Source: Sneathiella glossodoripedis JCM 23214
GTDB taxonomy: Bacteria; Pseudomonadota; Alphaproteobacteria; Sneathiellales; Sneathiellaceae
Direction: 5' to 3'
NCBI RefSeq assembly: GCF_000616095.1
Contig: NZ_BAMS01000002.1
Location: 248,001-312,000, forward strand
DNA length: 64,000 nt
The notes below the pieces were generated by a model. The model was not told where the DNA came from. It searched no databases and worked only from the letters and a program-made list of their open reading frames with translations. Made by a program: the position numbers and the translations under genes. Shown one piece after another: positions 1-10,088 of this stretch. Positions within the stretch are counted from its first letter, which is position 1. Each line of letters opens with the position of its first letter.

Positions 1-384
1 GGGAATGGATTGGATGAGGCGGCGGTAAAACTCGTCATAGGAAGCAATATCCGGCACCACGACCTTGAGCAGATAATCCACATCTCCGCTCATGCGATAG
101 AATTCCGTGATTTCCGGAAATCGTTCGACGACGGTCGCAAAATTTTCAAGCCAGTTTGGGTCATGGGAGCTGGTTTTGACATTTACGAAGACGGTTACGG
201 GCAGTCCGACCTTTTCCCGGTTCAGCAAGGCAACATTGGCCCGGATAATGCCCGTTTCCTGTAAAGATTTGATCCGGCGCCAACAGACTGTGCGTGAACA
301 TCCAACCAGTTCAGCCAATTCATTGGCGGGGATTAGATTGTCTTTTTGAAGATGGGCAATAATTTTTCGATCAAGATCATCCAT
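1..384 (-). CDS. Lrp/AsnC family transcriptional regulator (partial, C-terminus beyond window)
   Basis: Reverse-strand reading gives an open frame from ATG at 384 to the window edge with no stop. The product begins MDDLDRKIIAHLQKDN and carries an AsnC-type helix-turn-helix (ELAELVGCSRTVCWRRIKSL, residues about 18-37). It then runs into the RAM/AsnC ligand domain (VTVFVNVKTS, then EITEFYRMSGDVDYLLKVVV). Members bind promoters as dimers or octamers and respond to amino acids. GDVDY corresponds to the conserved G-x-x-D-Y/F region of the effector domain. About 128 residues are visible of a usual 150-160, so roughly the last 25 are missing. The gene diverges from the DUF6356 gene. The target is unknown. 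Confidence 0.88.
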   Translation of the reverse strand, partial: MDDLDRKIIAHLQKDNLIPANELAELVGCSRTVCWRRIKSLQETGIIRANVALLNREKVGLPVTVFVNVKTSSHDPNWLENFATVVERFPEITEFYRMSGDVDYLLKVVVPDIASYDEFYRRLIQSIP

Positions 385-526
385 GAAACATATTTCCCGA
401 AAATTGATAAATATTGATAATTGTGTTTCGCATTTTTGCGATAATTAGTCAATTTTGGGAAAAATGTTCCGCTGTAAGAGGTACACTGAAGGCAGTTAAG
501 TGATGAGACACAATTGCGAGGAAATT

Positions 527-799
527 ATGCAAAACCCATTGAACCTGTTTACCGATCATCCAAGTTCTGTAAATGAGACCTATCTGGAGCATATGCAGAT
601 GTCTGGTGGTTTTGGCATTTGGCTGCTTCTTGCCGCTCTGTGCGCTTTTATTCATGCACTGCTTCCCTTTGCATTTGAAAAAACGGCCGGCGGTATAATT
701 CGAAAACTGTATTCGCGCATGGTCTCCAACCGGGTGGTCAAAACTTCTGATAAAGGTGACATATCTGCCAGTGATGCGGCTTCCTTTTTCCATATTTAA
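527..799 (+). CDS. DUF6356 family small membrane protein
   Basis: A protein of about 90 residues with a single strongly hydrophobic segment (FGIWLLLAALCAFIHALLPFAF). It is preceded by the family hallmark NPLNLFTDHPSSVNETYLEHM and followed by a short basic tail (FEKTAGGIIRKLYSRM). The motif order matches DUF6356, a small alphaproteobacterial family of unknown function. I chose the ATG at 527 because GAGGA lies a few bases upstream; an in-frame ATG at 500 would add nine residues but has no clear ribosome binding site. It stands alone between the divergent Lrp gene and trkH. Confidence 0.7.
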   Translation: MQNPLNLFTDHPSSVNETYLEHMQMSGGFGIWLLLAALCAFIHALLPFAFEKTAGGIIRKLYSRMVSNRVVKTSDKGDISASDAASFFHI

Positions 800-937
800 C
801 CCATGTTGTTGGCGCGCAATCATCTGTGTTCTATATTTAAAAGTCATTGACCTAGCTGGTGTCAGGGCGCATAAATCGCCACTGGAAATTCTTCAGGGGG
901 CTTGATAATTGCTGCTCATGCGATGGCTTAGGGGACA

Positions 938-2349
938 ATGCGACCAATACTGTTTGTAAATGGTGCCGTGCTGGCCATTATCTCTTTGCCGCTTCTCATT
1001 ATTGAGATGCTAAATCGCGGAGCGGATCAGCCGTTTCTCAAAGCGTTTGGGATGATCATATTTGTGGGGCTTGGCTTGATGCTGGCCGCAAGAGGTGGAT
1101 CAATCCGCTTTTCCAATAAACAGATTTTCGTTTTAACAGCGTCAATCTGGGTCACGTTGACATCAGCGGCAACCCTACCATTCTGGATCTATGGGATGAG
1201 CCTGTCTGATGCTGTGTTTGAGGCAACCTCAGGTATCACCACCACGGGCGCGACGGTTCTTGTGGGGCTGGACGATTTGCCTAACAGCATATTAATGTGG
1301 CGCGCTTTTCTGCAGTGGCTCGGCGGCATTGGAATTGTGGTGACCGCTATTGCGTTATTGCCATTTCTGGGGATTGGCGGAATGCAGCTGTTTCGTACGG
1401 AAAGCTCCGAAACGTCAGAAAAGGAATTGCCATCTGCCGCAAAGCTGGCATCGACGACCATGTGGTATATCTGGTTCTGACGATAGTCTGTGCTTTTGCC
1501 TATATCCTGCAGGGCATGACAGTATTTAATGGTATTGCTCATGCTTTTACAACGGTGGCAACCGGGGGCTTTTCCACCCACGATGCATCAATTGGATATT
1601 TTGAGAGCCCGTGGATCAAATGGACCTGCATAATATTCATGTTCCTGGGGAGTATTCCCTTTCTTTGGTATATTCGCGCGCTGAGAACGCGGCAATTTTC
1701 CAGTGAGCAAATCCGTGTTTATGTGTTTGGTCTGATCGCAGTTATTTCGGTGCTGACTTTGTGGTTGATGAATGAGCTGGAATTCAAGCCGGCCGATGCC
1801 ATCTTGCATGCGACGTTCAGTGTGGTGTCTGTGGTGACTACGTCAGGGTTCGCCATATCGGATTATTCCGGCTGGGGCAGTTTTACAGCCATGCTGTTCT
1901 TTTTTCTGATATTTTCTGGTGGATGTACAGGTTCAACAACCGGGGGGATCAAAATTATGCGCTTTATTATTAGCGCCAAAATGATCCGACAGGTGGTACG
2001 CCGCCAGATTTTTCCAAATGGTATTTTCGCCGAAAAATATGATGGTAAAAAAATCTCCGACGGTGTTTTCACCGGTGTTGCCAGTTTCGTGTTTCTATTT
2101 ATGCTCACCTTTGTCGTGTTTGCGCTGATCCTGATGGCGCTCGGAATGGATTTCGAATCCAGTGTGAGCGGGTCTGCCGCGGCTATCACAAATGTTGGTC
2201 CGGGGATTGGGCAAATTATCGGACCGGCAGGAAATTACGGCGACATTCCGGAACTGGCAAAATGGGTTCTGTCACTTGAAATGATCCTTGGCCGGCTCGA
2301 GATATTTACACTTCTTATCTTCCTGTCACCGCGTTTTTGGCGCTCCTGA
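938..2349 (+). CDS. trkH: Trk-type potassium uptake protein TrkH (single frameshift)
   Basis: Membrane channel subunit of the Trk K+ uptake system. The first frame reads TrkH up to STTMWYIWF-stop. The neighbouring frame continues with VYLVLTIVCAFAYILQGM, the family motif TTVATGGFSTHDASIG, and the C-terminus LGRLEIFTLLIFLSPRFWRS. Selectivity-filter loops are visible (ATSGITTTGATV, TTVATGGFSTHD, TTSGFAISDYSGWG, ITNVGPGIG). The joined product is about 470 residues, a full family length. The break lies around 1466-1475 and one added base restores the frame. A good ribosome binding site (AGGGGA) precedes the ATG. Either a consensus error or a genuine loss of function; the intact remainder favours error. 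Confidence 0.87.
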
Positions 2350-2530
2350 GTAGCAATCACTTGCTTGGTTCTGAAAAGGTGGTTTTCGCAGTTGCAATAG
2401 GTTGCTAAGGAACGCAATATCTTGTAGAACTGTGTTGCCTGAAACGCCAGATGGCCGCTTGGGTCAAATAGTATAAAGATTTCTGGCTCTGTGGGATTGG
2501 ACAGAGCTGTTTAATTTCTGGAAGTGTGCC

Positions 2531-5275
2531 TTGAACGACATAACTCTGCCTCCGAGCGATAAAGACATCGTCCCCGTTACAATTGAAGAGGAAATGCGCA
2601 AATCCTATTTGGATTATGCCATGAGTGTGATTGTATCTCGTGCGTTACCTGACGCTCGTGATGGTCTGAAACCGGTTCATCGCCGGATTATTTATGCCAT
2701 GTATGAAAATGGCTATACCTCCGATAAACAGTTCAGAAAGTCAGCCCGTGTGGTTGGTGACGTGATGGGTCGCTATCACCCCCATGGTGACGGTGCGATC
2801 TATGATGCTATGGTCCGTCTGGCACAGGACTTTTCCATGCGTCTGCCGCTGGTGGAAGGGCAGGGTAATTTCGGCTCTATGGATGGCGACAAAGCCGCTG
2901 CCATGCGTTACACGGAAGCCCGCCTTGAAAAGGCTGCGGAAAGCCTCATTGATGATATCGACAAGGAAACTGTCGACTTTGTTAATAACTATGATGATTC
3001 AGAACGCGAACCATCCGTACTTCCTGCACGATATCCAAATTTGCTGGTGAATGGGGCCGGGGGTATTGCCGTCGGTATGGCCACCAATATTCCGCCGCAT
3101 AATCTGGGCGAAGTTATTGATGCGTCTATTGCACTGCTTGAAAAGCCTGAATTATCCCCTGAAGAGCTGATTGAATATGTTCCAGGGCCGGATTTTCCGA
3201 CTGGTGGCGTCATTCTTGGCCGTTCGGGGTCAATAAACGCCCTGACAACTGGACGTGGCTCTGTGATCATGCGGGGCAAGGTCGATATCGAAGAAATTCG
3301 AAAAGATCGTCAGGCTCTGGTTGTGACCGAAATCCCGTATCAGGTTAACAAGGCTCGTTTGGTCGAGCAGATTGCAGAGCTTGTGCGGTCTAAAAAAATT
3401 GAGGGCATCGGTGATCTTCGCGATGAATCTGATCGCCATGGCGTTCGGGTTGTAATTGAAATCAAACGTGATGCCGTCGCTGAAGTTGTGTTAAACCAAC
3501 TGTATCGGTTTACTTCGCTGCAGACATCGTTCGGTGCGAATATGCTGGCGCTTAATCGCGGCAAACCTGAAATGATGAACCTCAAGCAACTTCTGGAAGC
3601 CTTTATTGATTTCCGTGAAGAGGTTGTCACCCGGCGGACGAAGTATTTATTGAAAAAGGCTCGTGAGCGGGCTCATGTCTTGATTGGTCTGGCAATTGCA
3701 GTTGCCAATATTGATGACGTGATCGCGTTGATCCGTAAAGCGCCGGATCCGGCGACAGCACGTGCTGAATTGATGGGCCGGGATTGGCCCGCGCAGTCAG
3801 TTGATGCGCTTATCCGTCTTGTGGATGATCCTGAATATCCGATTAATCCAGATGGTACCTATCGCTTGTCTGAGTTTCAGGCTCGCGCCATTTTGGATTT
3901 GCGTCTGCAACGTTTGACAGCGCTTGGCCAGAATGAAATTGGCGATGAGCTGACCGGGCTTGGCGAGAAGATTGTGGATTATCTGGATATTCTGTCGAGC
4001 CGACCAAGGCTGATTGGCATCATTCAGGAAGAACTTCTTGAAATGAAAGAAAAATATGCCAATCCACGTCGGACTGTCATCGAAGAAAATGAATTTGAAC
4101 ATGATATCGAAGACCTGATCCAGCGCGAAGATATGGTCCTGACCGTAAGTCACAAGGGCTATATCAAACGCGTACCTCTTTCAACCTATCGGCCACAGCG
4201 CCGGGGCGGAAAAGGCCGGGCGGGGATGCAGACCCGTGATGAAGATTTCGTAACGCAGGTCTTTGTTGTAAATACTCATACGCCCGTTCTGTTCTTCTCA
4301 TCCTTTGGTCGCGTCTACAAAATGAAGGTTTACAGATTGCCGCTCGGATCACCGACCAGTCTGGGGAAGGCCATCATTAATCTGCTTCCGCTTGAGGATG
4401 GGGAAGTTATTTCCACTCTTATGCCTTTACCGGAAGAAGAGGAAAGCTGGAATGACTATGAGGTTATGTTCGCAACAGCAAAAGGTAACGTGCGGCGCAA
4501 TCAGCTGAGTGATTTTTCCAACGTGAAATCGAACGGAAAGATTGCGATGAAGCTTGACGATGACGACCAGCTCGTTGGCGTTCAGCTTTGCACATCACAA
4601 AGTGATGTTCTGCTTGCGGCTCGCGGTGGTAAATGTATTCGTTTCCAAGCGACAGATGTTCGTTTGTTCAAGGGGCGCGACTCCACCGGTGTTCGCGGCA
4701 TGAAGCTTGCGAAAGGTGATAGCGTAATGAGCATGTCTATTTTGGGGCATGTTGACGTGGATACAGAAGAAAGAGATGCGTATCTCAAAGCTAGAAAATC
4801 GATCAATGAAGAAGGTGAAGTAACTGATTTATCAGGCCTTTCCAAAGAACGGTATGAAGAGCTTTATGCGCAGGAAGAAGTGTTGTTGTCCATTACAGAA
4901 AATGGCTATGGAAAACGCACCAACGCATATGAATATCGCGTCACAAATCGTGGTGGACAGGGTATCATCAATATTGAGACATCAGCTCGTAATGGCCAGG
5001 TTGTTGCAACGATGCCAATTACACCTGAACATCAGATCATGCTGGTGACAAATGGTGGTAAATTGATCCGTACTCCAATCTCGGATATTCGGATTGCCGG
5101 ACGTAATACACAGGGTGTGACCCTGTTTAAAACAGCCCAGGGAGAGCAGGTCGTATCTGTGACAGCTCTGATTGAAGCAAAATCAGAAGATGAAATGGAC
5201 GATGATCTGGAACAGTCGGAAAACGCGGAGACAGGAGCGGGATCCGGCACCAATGAGGAAGATGCCCAGCAGTAG
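2531..5275 (+). CDS. gyrA: DNA gyrase subunit A
   Basis: Type II topoisomerase breakage-reunion subunit that introduces negative supercoils together with GyrB. The 914 residues contain the N-terminal winged-helix domain, the catalytic tyrosine in [10 protein letters not shown] (Y127), and the GyrA box QRRGGKGR at about residue 558, which separates gyrase from topoisomerase IV. The C-terminal beta-pinwheel ends in an acidic tail. Translation starts at TTG (2531) with GGAAG just upstream; no in-frame ATG precedes the conserved [17 protein letters not shown]. In the quinolone region [10 protein letters not shown], glycine (residue 88) replaces the E. coli Ser83, while Asp92 (E. coli Asp87) is kept. 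Confidence 0.98.
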   Translation: MNDITLPPSDKDIVPVTIEEEMRKSYLDYAMSVIVSRALPDARDGLKPVHRRIIYAMYENGYTSDKQFRKSARVVGDVMGRYHPHGDGAIYDAMVRLAQDFSMRLPLVEGQGNFGSMDGDKAAAMRYTEARLEKAAESLIDDIDKETVDFVNNYDDSEREPSVLPARYPNLLVNGAGGIAVGMATNIPPHNLGEVIDASIALLEKPELSPEELIEYVPGPDFPTGGVILGRSGSINALTTGRGSVIMRGKVDIEEIRKDRQALVVTEIPYQVNKARLVEQIAELVRSKKIEGIGDLRDESDRHGVRVVIEIKRDAVAEVVLNQLYRFTSLQTSFGANMLALNRGKPEMMNLKQLLEAFIDFREEVVTRRTKYLLKKARERAHVLIGLAIAVANIDDVIALIRKAPDPATARAELMGRDWPAQSVDALIRLVDDPEYPINPDGTYRLSEFQARAILDLRLQRLTALGQNEIGDELTGLGEKIVDYLDILSSRPRLIGIIQEELLEMKEKYANPRRTVIEENEFEHDIEDLIQREDMVLTVSHKGYIKRVPLSTYRPQRRGGKGRAGMQTRDEDFVTQVFVVNTHTPVLFFSSFGRVYKMKVYRLPLGSPTSLGKAIINLLPLEDGEVISTLMPLPEEEESWNDYEVMFATAKGNVRRNQLSDFSNVKSNGKIAMKLDDDDQLVGVQLCTSQSDVLLAARGGKCIRFQATDVRLFKGRDSTGVRGMKLAKGDSVMSMSILGHVDVDTEERDAYLKARKSINEEGEVTDLSGLSKERYEELYAQEEVLLSITENGYGKRTNAYEYRVTNRGGQGIINIETSARNGQVVATMPITPEHQIMLVTNGGKLIRTPISDIRIAGRNTQGVTLFKTAQGEQVVSVTALIEAKSEDEMDDDLEQSENAETGAGSGTNEEDAQQ

Positions 5276-5330
5276 GGTGCTTCCAGATAAAAGCTAGCGA
5301 AGAAATAGCAAATCTGAAAGGAAACTCCGA

Positions 5331-5845
5331 ATGAACACTGAGCGTACGGGTCTGTATCCGGGTACTTTTGACCCTATCACCCTGGGTCATTACGATATAA
5401 TCAAGCGCGCTGCGAAACTTGTAGACACACTTGTCATCGGCGTTGCCATGAACCCTGGAAAAAACCCGCTTTTTAATGTGGACGAGCGATGCGCCATGGT
5501 TGAAAAGATGATTGAGGAGTTTCCGGATACCAACTTTGTTGTGAAACCTTTCAATAACCTGTTGATGCATTTTGCAGAAGAATGTAATGCAAGTGTGATT
5601 ATTCGTGGTCTCAGGCTGTCTCGGATTTTGAATATGAATTCCAGATGGTGGGAATGAACCGCCGGCTGAACTCCGAAATTGAAACCGTCTTTTTGATGGC
5701 GTCGGATCAGCATCAGTTTATCGCCTCTTCTTTGGTGAAAGAGATTGCGTTTCTGGATGGAGATATTTCCAAATTCGTCTCCAAGAGTACGGCTGAGGCG
5801 ATTGTAGAGCGCGTTGCACTTTTAAACGCGGAAAAAAATAGTTAA
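5331..5845 (+). CDS. coaD: Phosphopantetheine adenylyltransferase (single frameshift)
   Basis: Catalyses the penultimate step of coenzyme A synthesis, adenylating 4'-phosphopantetheine. The N-terminal T/HxGH nucleotidyltransferase motif is present (YPGTFDPITLGHYDII). The frame then runs into VIIRGLR and breaks, while another frame carries AVSDFEYEFQMVGMNR, the ISSSLVKEIA-like IASSLVKEIAFLDGDIS, and the C-terminus. One missing base in the GG near 5611-5616 (CTCAGGCTGTC) accounts for the break; joined length is about 171 residues, normal for CoaD. The enzyme is essential and normally single-copy, so a sequencing or assembly error is likeliest. It lies directly downstream of gyrA and upstream of the cyclophilin gene. 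Confidence 0.92.
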
Positions 5846-5846
5846 G

Positions 5847-5868
5847 CATCCGCCACAGAAGGCGGATG
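5847..5868 (+). other. GC-rich hairpin between coaD and ppi
   Basis: A perfect 8-bp stem, CATCCGCC / GGCGGATG with a six-base loop, lies in the 38-bp gap between coaD and the cyclophilin gene. No U-tract follows, so it is unlikely to be an intrinsic terminator. It could stabilise mRNA ends or mark a processing site. It ends only 15 bases before the ppi start codon. Confidence 0.5.
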
Positions 5869-5883
5869 AGCAGGAGCAAATAA

Positions 5884-6366
5884 ATGTCACGAGATCTTGA
5901 AAACACGTTGTATCTTGAGTTGAAAGACGGACGTGTTGTTATCGAGATGCGCCCGGATCTGGCCCCCAATCATGTCGCCCGTATCAAGGAGTTGGCACGT
6001 GAAGGATTTTATGATGACATCGTGTTTCATCGCGTGATTGATGGCTTCATGGCGCAAACCGGCGATCCACAAGGGAATGGTACAGGTGGTTCCGGGCAGA
6101 ATATCGCTGCTGAGTTTTCTGGTGAAGCTCACGTGGAAGGCACTTGTTCTATGGCTCGTGCTCAGCATCCTGATAGTGCTGATAGTCAGTTTTTCATTAT
6201 GTTTGCGCCCGCTCCGCATCTGGATAGCCAATACAGCATCTGGGGACAGGTTGTTGAAGGTATGGAGCATGTGCATGCGATTAAAAAGGGTGACGGTATG
6301 ATGAACGGAAGTGTTTCAGACCCAGATAAAATCATCAGCCTGAAAGTTGCTGCTGACGTCGAATAA
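5884..6366 (+). CDS. Cyclophilin-type peptidyl-prolyl cis-trans isomerase
   Basis: Catalyses proline isomerisation during protein folding. The 160 residues show the cyclophilin core: FHRVIDGFMAQTGDPQGNGTGGSG (with the catalytic-site FHR and Q-x-GD), CSMARAQHPDSADSQFFIMF, and a WGQVVEGMEHVHAIKKGDG end. There is no signal peptide, so it is cytoplasmic, of the PpiB type. An AGGAGCAAATAA stretch gives a strong ribosome binding site ahead of ATG 5884. It follows coaD closely and is separated from queA by a terminator hairpin. Confidence 0.92.
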   Translation: MSRDLENTLYLELKDGRVVIEMRPDLAPNHVARIKELAREGFYDDIVFHRVIDGFMAQTGDPQGNGTGGSGQNIAAEFSGEAHVEGTCSMARAQHPDSADSQFFIMFAPAPHLDSQYSIWGQVVEGMEHVHAIKKGDGMMNGSVSDPDKIISLKVAADVE

Positions 6367-6389
6367 GGTTTGTAGATTTGGTTTTTGGG

Positions 6390-6427
6390 CGAACGGCTTT
6401 CCCATTGAGAGCCGTTCGTTTGCGTTT
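6390..6427 (+). terminator. Hairpin terminator after ppi
   Basis: A nine-base inverted repeat (CGAACGGCT / AGCCGTTCG) with an 11-base loop is followed by TTTGCGTTTT. It lies after the cyclophilin stop and just before queA. The T-run is interrupted, so termination may be partial. Confidence 0.6.
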
Positions 6428-6432
6428 TAGAT

Positions 6433-7464
6433 ATGCGTGTAGAAGAATTTGATTTTGAACTGCCAAATGAACTGATTGCGGAACGTCCGGTGACACCTCG
6501 CGAGTCGGCAAAGTTGTTGGTGGTCGATGGCGGCTGTTCAGATTACAGGGTTGGGGATTTACCTGACTTTCTTAGGGCCGGAGATGTGCTGGTATTTAAT
6601 GATACCAAAGTCATTCCGGCACGCCTTCGCGGGTTGAGGCGCAGTGCGAAAATTGAAGTTACGTTGCATAAAAATACAGGCCTTGATACCTGGCATGCAT
6701 TTGCCAAACCTGCCAAAAAACTAAGGCCTGGCGATATAATTGAATTTGCAGACGGTTTTTTCGCCATGGTGTCCCAAAAGCTGGAAGGCGGTGAGGTTGT
6801 TCTCGCCTTTAATGTAGCCGGTCCAGTGCTTATGCAGATGCTCATCAAACATGGTGAGATACCCCTTCCGCCTTATATCAGTTCCATCCGCCCTGTTGAT
6901 GAACAAGATGAGGTGGATTACCAAACGGTTTTTGCCCGTGAGGAAGGGGCCGTAGCCGCACCAACCGCGGGGCTGCATTTCACACCCGAATTGCTGGAAG
7001 CCATTCGAGAAAAGGGCGTTGAGACAGTTGCAACGACTTTGCATGTGGGGGCAGGGACTTTCCTGCCGGTTAAGGTAAATGATACTGATGACCACAAAAT
7101 GCATGCGGAGTTTGGTGAGATTACGGAACAAGCCGCCGCGAAGATCAATGCTGCAAGAGCAGGAGGCGGCCGTATTGTTTCTGTCGGGACAACGAGTTTG
7201 CGTCTTCTGGAAAGTGCTGCAGATGAACATGGGATTATTCATCCTTTTCGTGCCGAGACCGATATTTTCATAACTCCCGGCTACCGGTTTAAAGCCGTCG
7301 ATATTCTAATGACTAATTTTCATTTGCCGAAATCGACTCTATTTATGCTTGTATCTGCCTTTAGTGGGTTGGAAATGATGAAATCGGCCTATGCTCACGC
7401 TATTGAAAATAAATACAGATTTTACTCATACGGAGACAGTTCGCTGTTATTTCCTGCCAAATGA
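6433..7464 (+). CDS. queA: S-adenosylmethionine:tRNA ribosyltransferase-isomerase
   Basis: Transfers and isomerises the ribosyl group of SAM onto preQ1 in tRNA, forming epoxyqueuosine. The 343 residues show the family signatures: [14 protein letters not shown] at the N-terminus, [41 protein letters not shown]-like [13 protein letters not shown], and [17 protein letters not shown]. The stop overlaps the tgt start in an ATGA, so the two consecutive queuosine enzymes are probably translationally coupled. Confidence 0.97.
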   Translation: MRVEEFDFELPNELIAERPVTPRESAKLLVVDGGCSDYRVGDLPDFLRAGDVLVFNDTKVIPARLRGLRRSAKIEVTLHKNTGLDTWHAFAKPAKKLRPGDIIEFADGFFAMVSQKLEGGEVVLAFNVAGPVLMQMLIKHGEIPLPPYISSIRPVDEQDEVDYQTVFAREEGAVAAPTAGLHFTPELLEAIREKGVETVATTLHVGAGTFLPVKVNDTDDHKMHAEFGEITEQAAAKINAARAGGGRIVSVGTTSLRLLESAADEHGIIHPFRAETDIFITPGYRFKAVDILMTNFHLPKSTLFMLVSAFSGLEMMKSAYAHAIENKYRFYSYGDSSLLFPAK

Positions 7465-8594
7465 CAAAACAAAGATTTGAATTTGAAATTCACGCCACCG
7501 ACGGTGCAGCCCGACGCGGAACATTGAAAACCGCGCATGGAGACATTCGCACGCCAGCGTTCATGCCCGTTGGCACTGTTGGCACTGTTAAGGGAATGAC
7601 ACCGGAAGCGGTGCGAGAGACTGGCGCCGATATTCTGCTTGGGAATACCTACCATTTAATGCTGCGACCAGGCTCGGAACGGGTTCGGAAACTGGGTGGT
7701 TTGCATAAATTTATGAACTGGGAGCGCCCTATATTAACGGATTCAGGCGGTTTTCAGGTTATGTCTCTAAATGAGCTCAGAAAACTCGATGAAAATGGAG
7801 TTACTTTCAAGTCTCATATTGACGGTAAACGCTTTGAGCTGACACCTGAGCGGTCCATGCAGATCCAGAATGACCTTGATGCAACAATTACGATGGCATT
7901 TGACGAATGCACACCGTTTCCAGCGGATCATGAAACCGCCGCTACCAGTATGCGCCGTTCCATGCGATGGGCAAAACGATCCCGTGATGCGTTTGAACAT
8001 AGAAATGGGTATGGCTTGTTCGGGATTGTTCAGGGGTCGATATATGAAGACCTGCGCCATGAATCCATCGAAGCGCTAACAGAAATTGATTTTGAAGGCT
8101 ATGCAATTGGTGGTCTTGCAGTTGGTGAGGGGCAGGAGCATATGTTCAAAACCCTTGAATTTACGACGCCAAATATGCCTGCTGACAAACCGAGATACTT
8201 AATGGGGGTTGGCAAGCCTGACGATCTGGTTGGCGGTGTGATGCGGGGGGTTGATATGTTTGATTGCGTATTGCCGACCCGGTCAGGGCGAAATGCGCAA
8301 GCCTTTACCCGATTTGGAACGGTTAATATCAGGAATGCTCGCCATCAGGAAGATCCAAGGCCGCTAGATGAAAATTGCGCATGCCCGGCTTGCCGCAATT
8401 ACTCTCGCGCTTATCTGCATCATCTGTTTAGGGCAAAAGAGATCTTGGGGTCTGTGTTGCTTACGTGGCATAATTTGCAATATTATCAAGACCTTATGTC
8501 TGGAATGCGAAAGGCAATTGGTAACGGTGAATTGGCCGATTTTGCGCTTGCGTTCCATGCCATGCAGGAGCAGGGGGATATTGAGCCGCTTTAG
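7461..8594 (+). CDS. tgt: tRNA-guanine transglycosylase
   Basis: Exchanges guanine-34 for preQ1 in tRNAs with GUN anticodons. The 377 residues include the active-site aspartate motif [12 protein letters not shown], the nucleophile region [20 protein letters not shown], and the C-terminal zinc site [18 protein letters not shown]. The gene starts in an ATGA overlap with queA, completing a queuosine operon. Its last four bases overlap the convergent EAL-domain gene. Confidence 0.97.
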   Translation: MTKQRFEFEIHATDGAARRGTLKTAHGDIRTPAFMPVGTVGTVKGMTPEAVRETGADILLGNTYHLMLRPGSERVRKLGGLHKFMNWERPILTDSGGFQVMSLNELRKLDENGVTFKSHIDGKRFELTPERSMQIQNDLDATITMAFDECTPFPADHETAATSMRRSMRWAKRSRDAFEHRNGYGLFGIVQGSIYEDLRHESIEALTEIDFEGYAIGGLAVGEGQEHMFKTLEFTTPNMPADKPRYLMGVGKPDDLVGGVMRGVDMFDCVLPTRSGRNAQAFTRFGTVNIRNARHQEDPRPLDENCACPACRNYSRAYLHHLFRAKEILGSVLLTWHNLQYYQDLMSGMRKAIGNGELADFALAFHAMQEQGDIEPL

Positions 8595-9811
8595 GGCTTT
8601 TTGCGGCCGAAAGACATTCGGGTTCCGATAATGTCGTAAAGTTCCTGTTCGGGAAGGGGTTTGGATATGAGATATCCTTGCCCGTAATGGCAATCAAGAT
8701 CCCGATAAAGGGCTAGTTGCTCCATGGTTTCAATCCCTTCGGCGACAATCTCGATATCCATATTGTGAGAGAGACCGGAGATTGCTCGAACAATTTCCAG
8801 GCTGTCCTGATCATTGAGCATATCGTGAGTAAAGGAGCGGTCAATCTTGAGCTTGTCTATTGGGAACTGATGGAGATAACTTAGACTGGAATAGCCGGTT
8901 CCAAAATCATCAAGGACGAGTTGAAATCCGAAATTTTTAAGCTCTTGCAGCATCTTTTTTGAGCTGTCTGCATCCTCCATCAGGATGCTTTCAGTAATTT
9001 CCAGCTGAATTTTACTGACATCAACGGCTGTCTCATGTGCAATATTTTTAAAGCGTTCAACCATATCAGGGACGGTGAACTGGTTTGCAGAAATATTAAC
9101 GCTCACAAAAAGTTCCGGGCTGTTGGTATCAGCTGCTCTTTTATTGAACAGAGCCGATTTTTTACACGCTTCTTTAAATACCCATTCGCCAATCGGGACG
9201 ATCATGTTGGTTTTTTCGGCAATATCAATGAAATGAAAAGGAGAGAGTAGGCCTCGTTCCGGGTGCTGCCAACGGATCAAGGCCTCAAATCCGGCAGTAT
9301 ATCCACCGCGCAGTGAAATAATCGGTTGGTAATGAAGAACAAATTCGTCATTCTTCAAAGCCTGTTCCAGCTCTTCCTTAATTCGAAAACGCTCGACAAT
9401 TTCCTGTTTGGAGCTTTGAATTTTATTCTGCCGGTGAGTTCGGCGCGATTGGAATATATTTGCCTGTTCGTCAGTGCCGTAGTGACGAACAGTCAAACTA
9501 TGACAACGGTCCATAAAGAAGTTTAGAAACAGGCTTATAAGGGGGTCGGAACTTGCACTTTTCTCTTCGATTTCCGCTTGGGGAACGACAACCAGAATAG
9601 TATCTTCCAAGGCCACCGCAGTGGAATAGTGATGGGCTTCTTCAATTATCCCATATTCACCAAACATTTCACCCGGTCCAACAGTATAACACCCCTGGCT
9701 GGAGACTTTGTCTGTAATCTGAACCGAACCGGATTCCACGATATAGGCACAGTTGCCTTCTTCATCGAGGCTGAGAACGGTTTCTCCTTTTTGTATTTCA
9801 ATCCGGTGCAA
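8591..9811 (-). CDS. Cyclic-nucleotide-binding domain plus EAL phosphodiesterase
   Basis: Predicted cyclic-di-GMP phosphodiesterase under control of an N-terminal cNMP-type sensor. Residues about 1-90 form a CRP-like beta-roll ([33 protein letters not shown]); about 150-400 form the EAL domain. Catalytic residues are all present: [51 protein letters not shown]. No GGDEF domain is present, so it should degrade rather than make c-di-GMP. The start appears to be TTG at 9811, since a stop lies a few codons upstream. An ATG about 13 bases further upstream is out of frame, so a one-base error near the start is possible. Confidence 0.88.
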   Translation of the reverse strand: MHRIEIQKGETVLSLDEEGNCAYIVESGSVQITDKVSSQGCYTVGPGEMFGEYGIIEEAHHYSTAVALEDTILVVVPQAEIEEKSASSDPLISLFLNFFMDRCHSLTVRHYGTDEQANIFQSRRTHRQNKIQSSKQEIVERFRIKEELEQALKNDEFVLHYQPIISLRGGYTAGFEALIRWQHPERGLLSPFHFIDIAEKTNMIVPIGEWVFKEACKKSALFNKRAADTNSPELFVSVNISANQFTVPDMVERFKNIAHETAVDVSKIQLEITESILMEDADSSKKMLQELKNFGFQLVLDDFGTGYSSLSYLHQFPIDKLKIDRSFTHDMLNDQDSLEIVRAISGLSHNMDIEIVAEGIETMEQLALYRDLDCHYGQGYLISKPLPEQELYDIIGTRMSFGRKKP

Positions 9812-10088
9812 ACTGGTGACTCATCACTGATTTTCGTAAAATTGCACCTATAAAATGAACAATTACCCTTACTTTTTCGTTAAACGTAAGAGATTGTTAC
9901 AAATGAGAGTGATTTTTAATTTGGGGAGAAGTAATCGAAGCTGCCATTACCCTTAAAGGGGGGGGCTTGGAAAGAGGTAACAACAGCTCCGATCAACCTT
10001 GGACAAGTACCATATTCAGCAGAGAATATTAATTTTGTGTTAATTTATAATAAAAGCATATTCTTATAATGTGAAAGTAATTCAATTT

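Noticed and set aside
10-349. Two plus-strand ORFs at the left edge
   Set aside because: They are antisense to the clear Lrp/AsnC regulator frame, which has a recognisable HTH.
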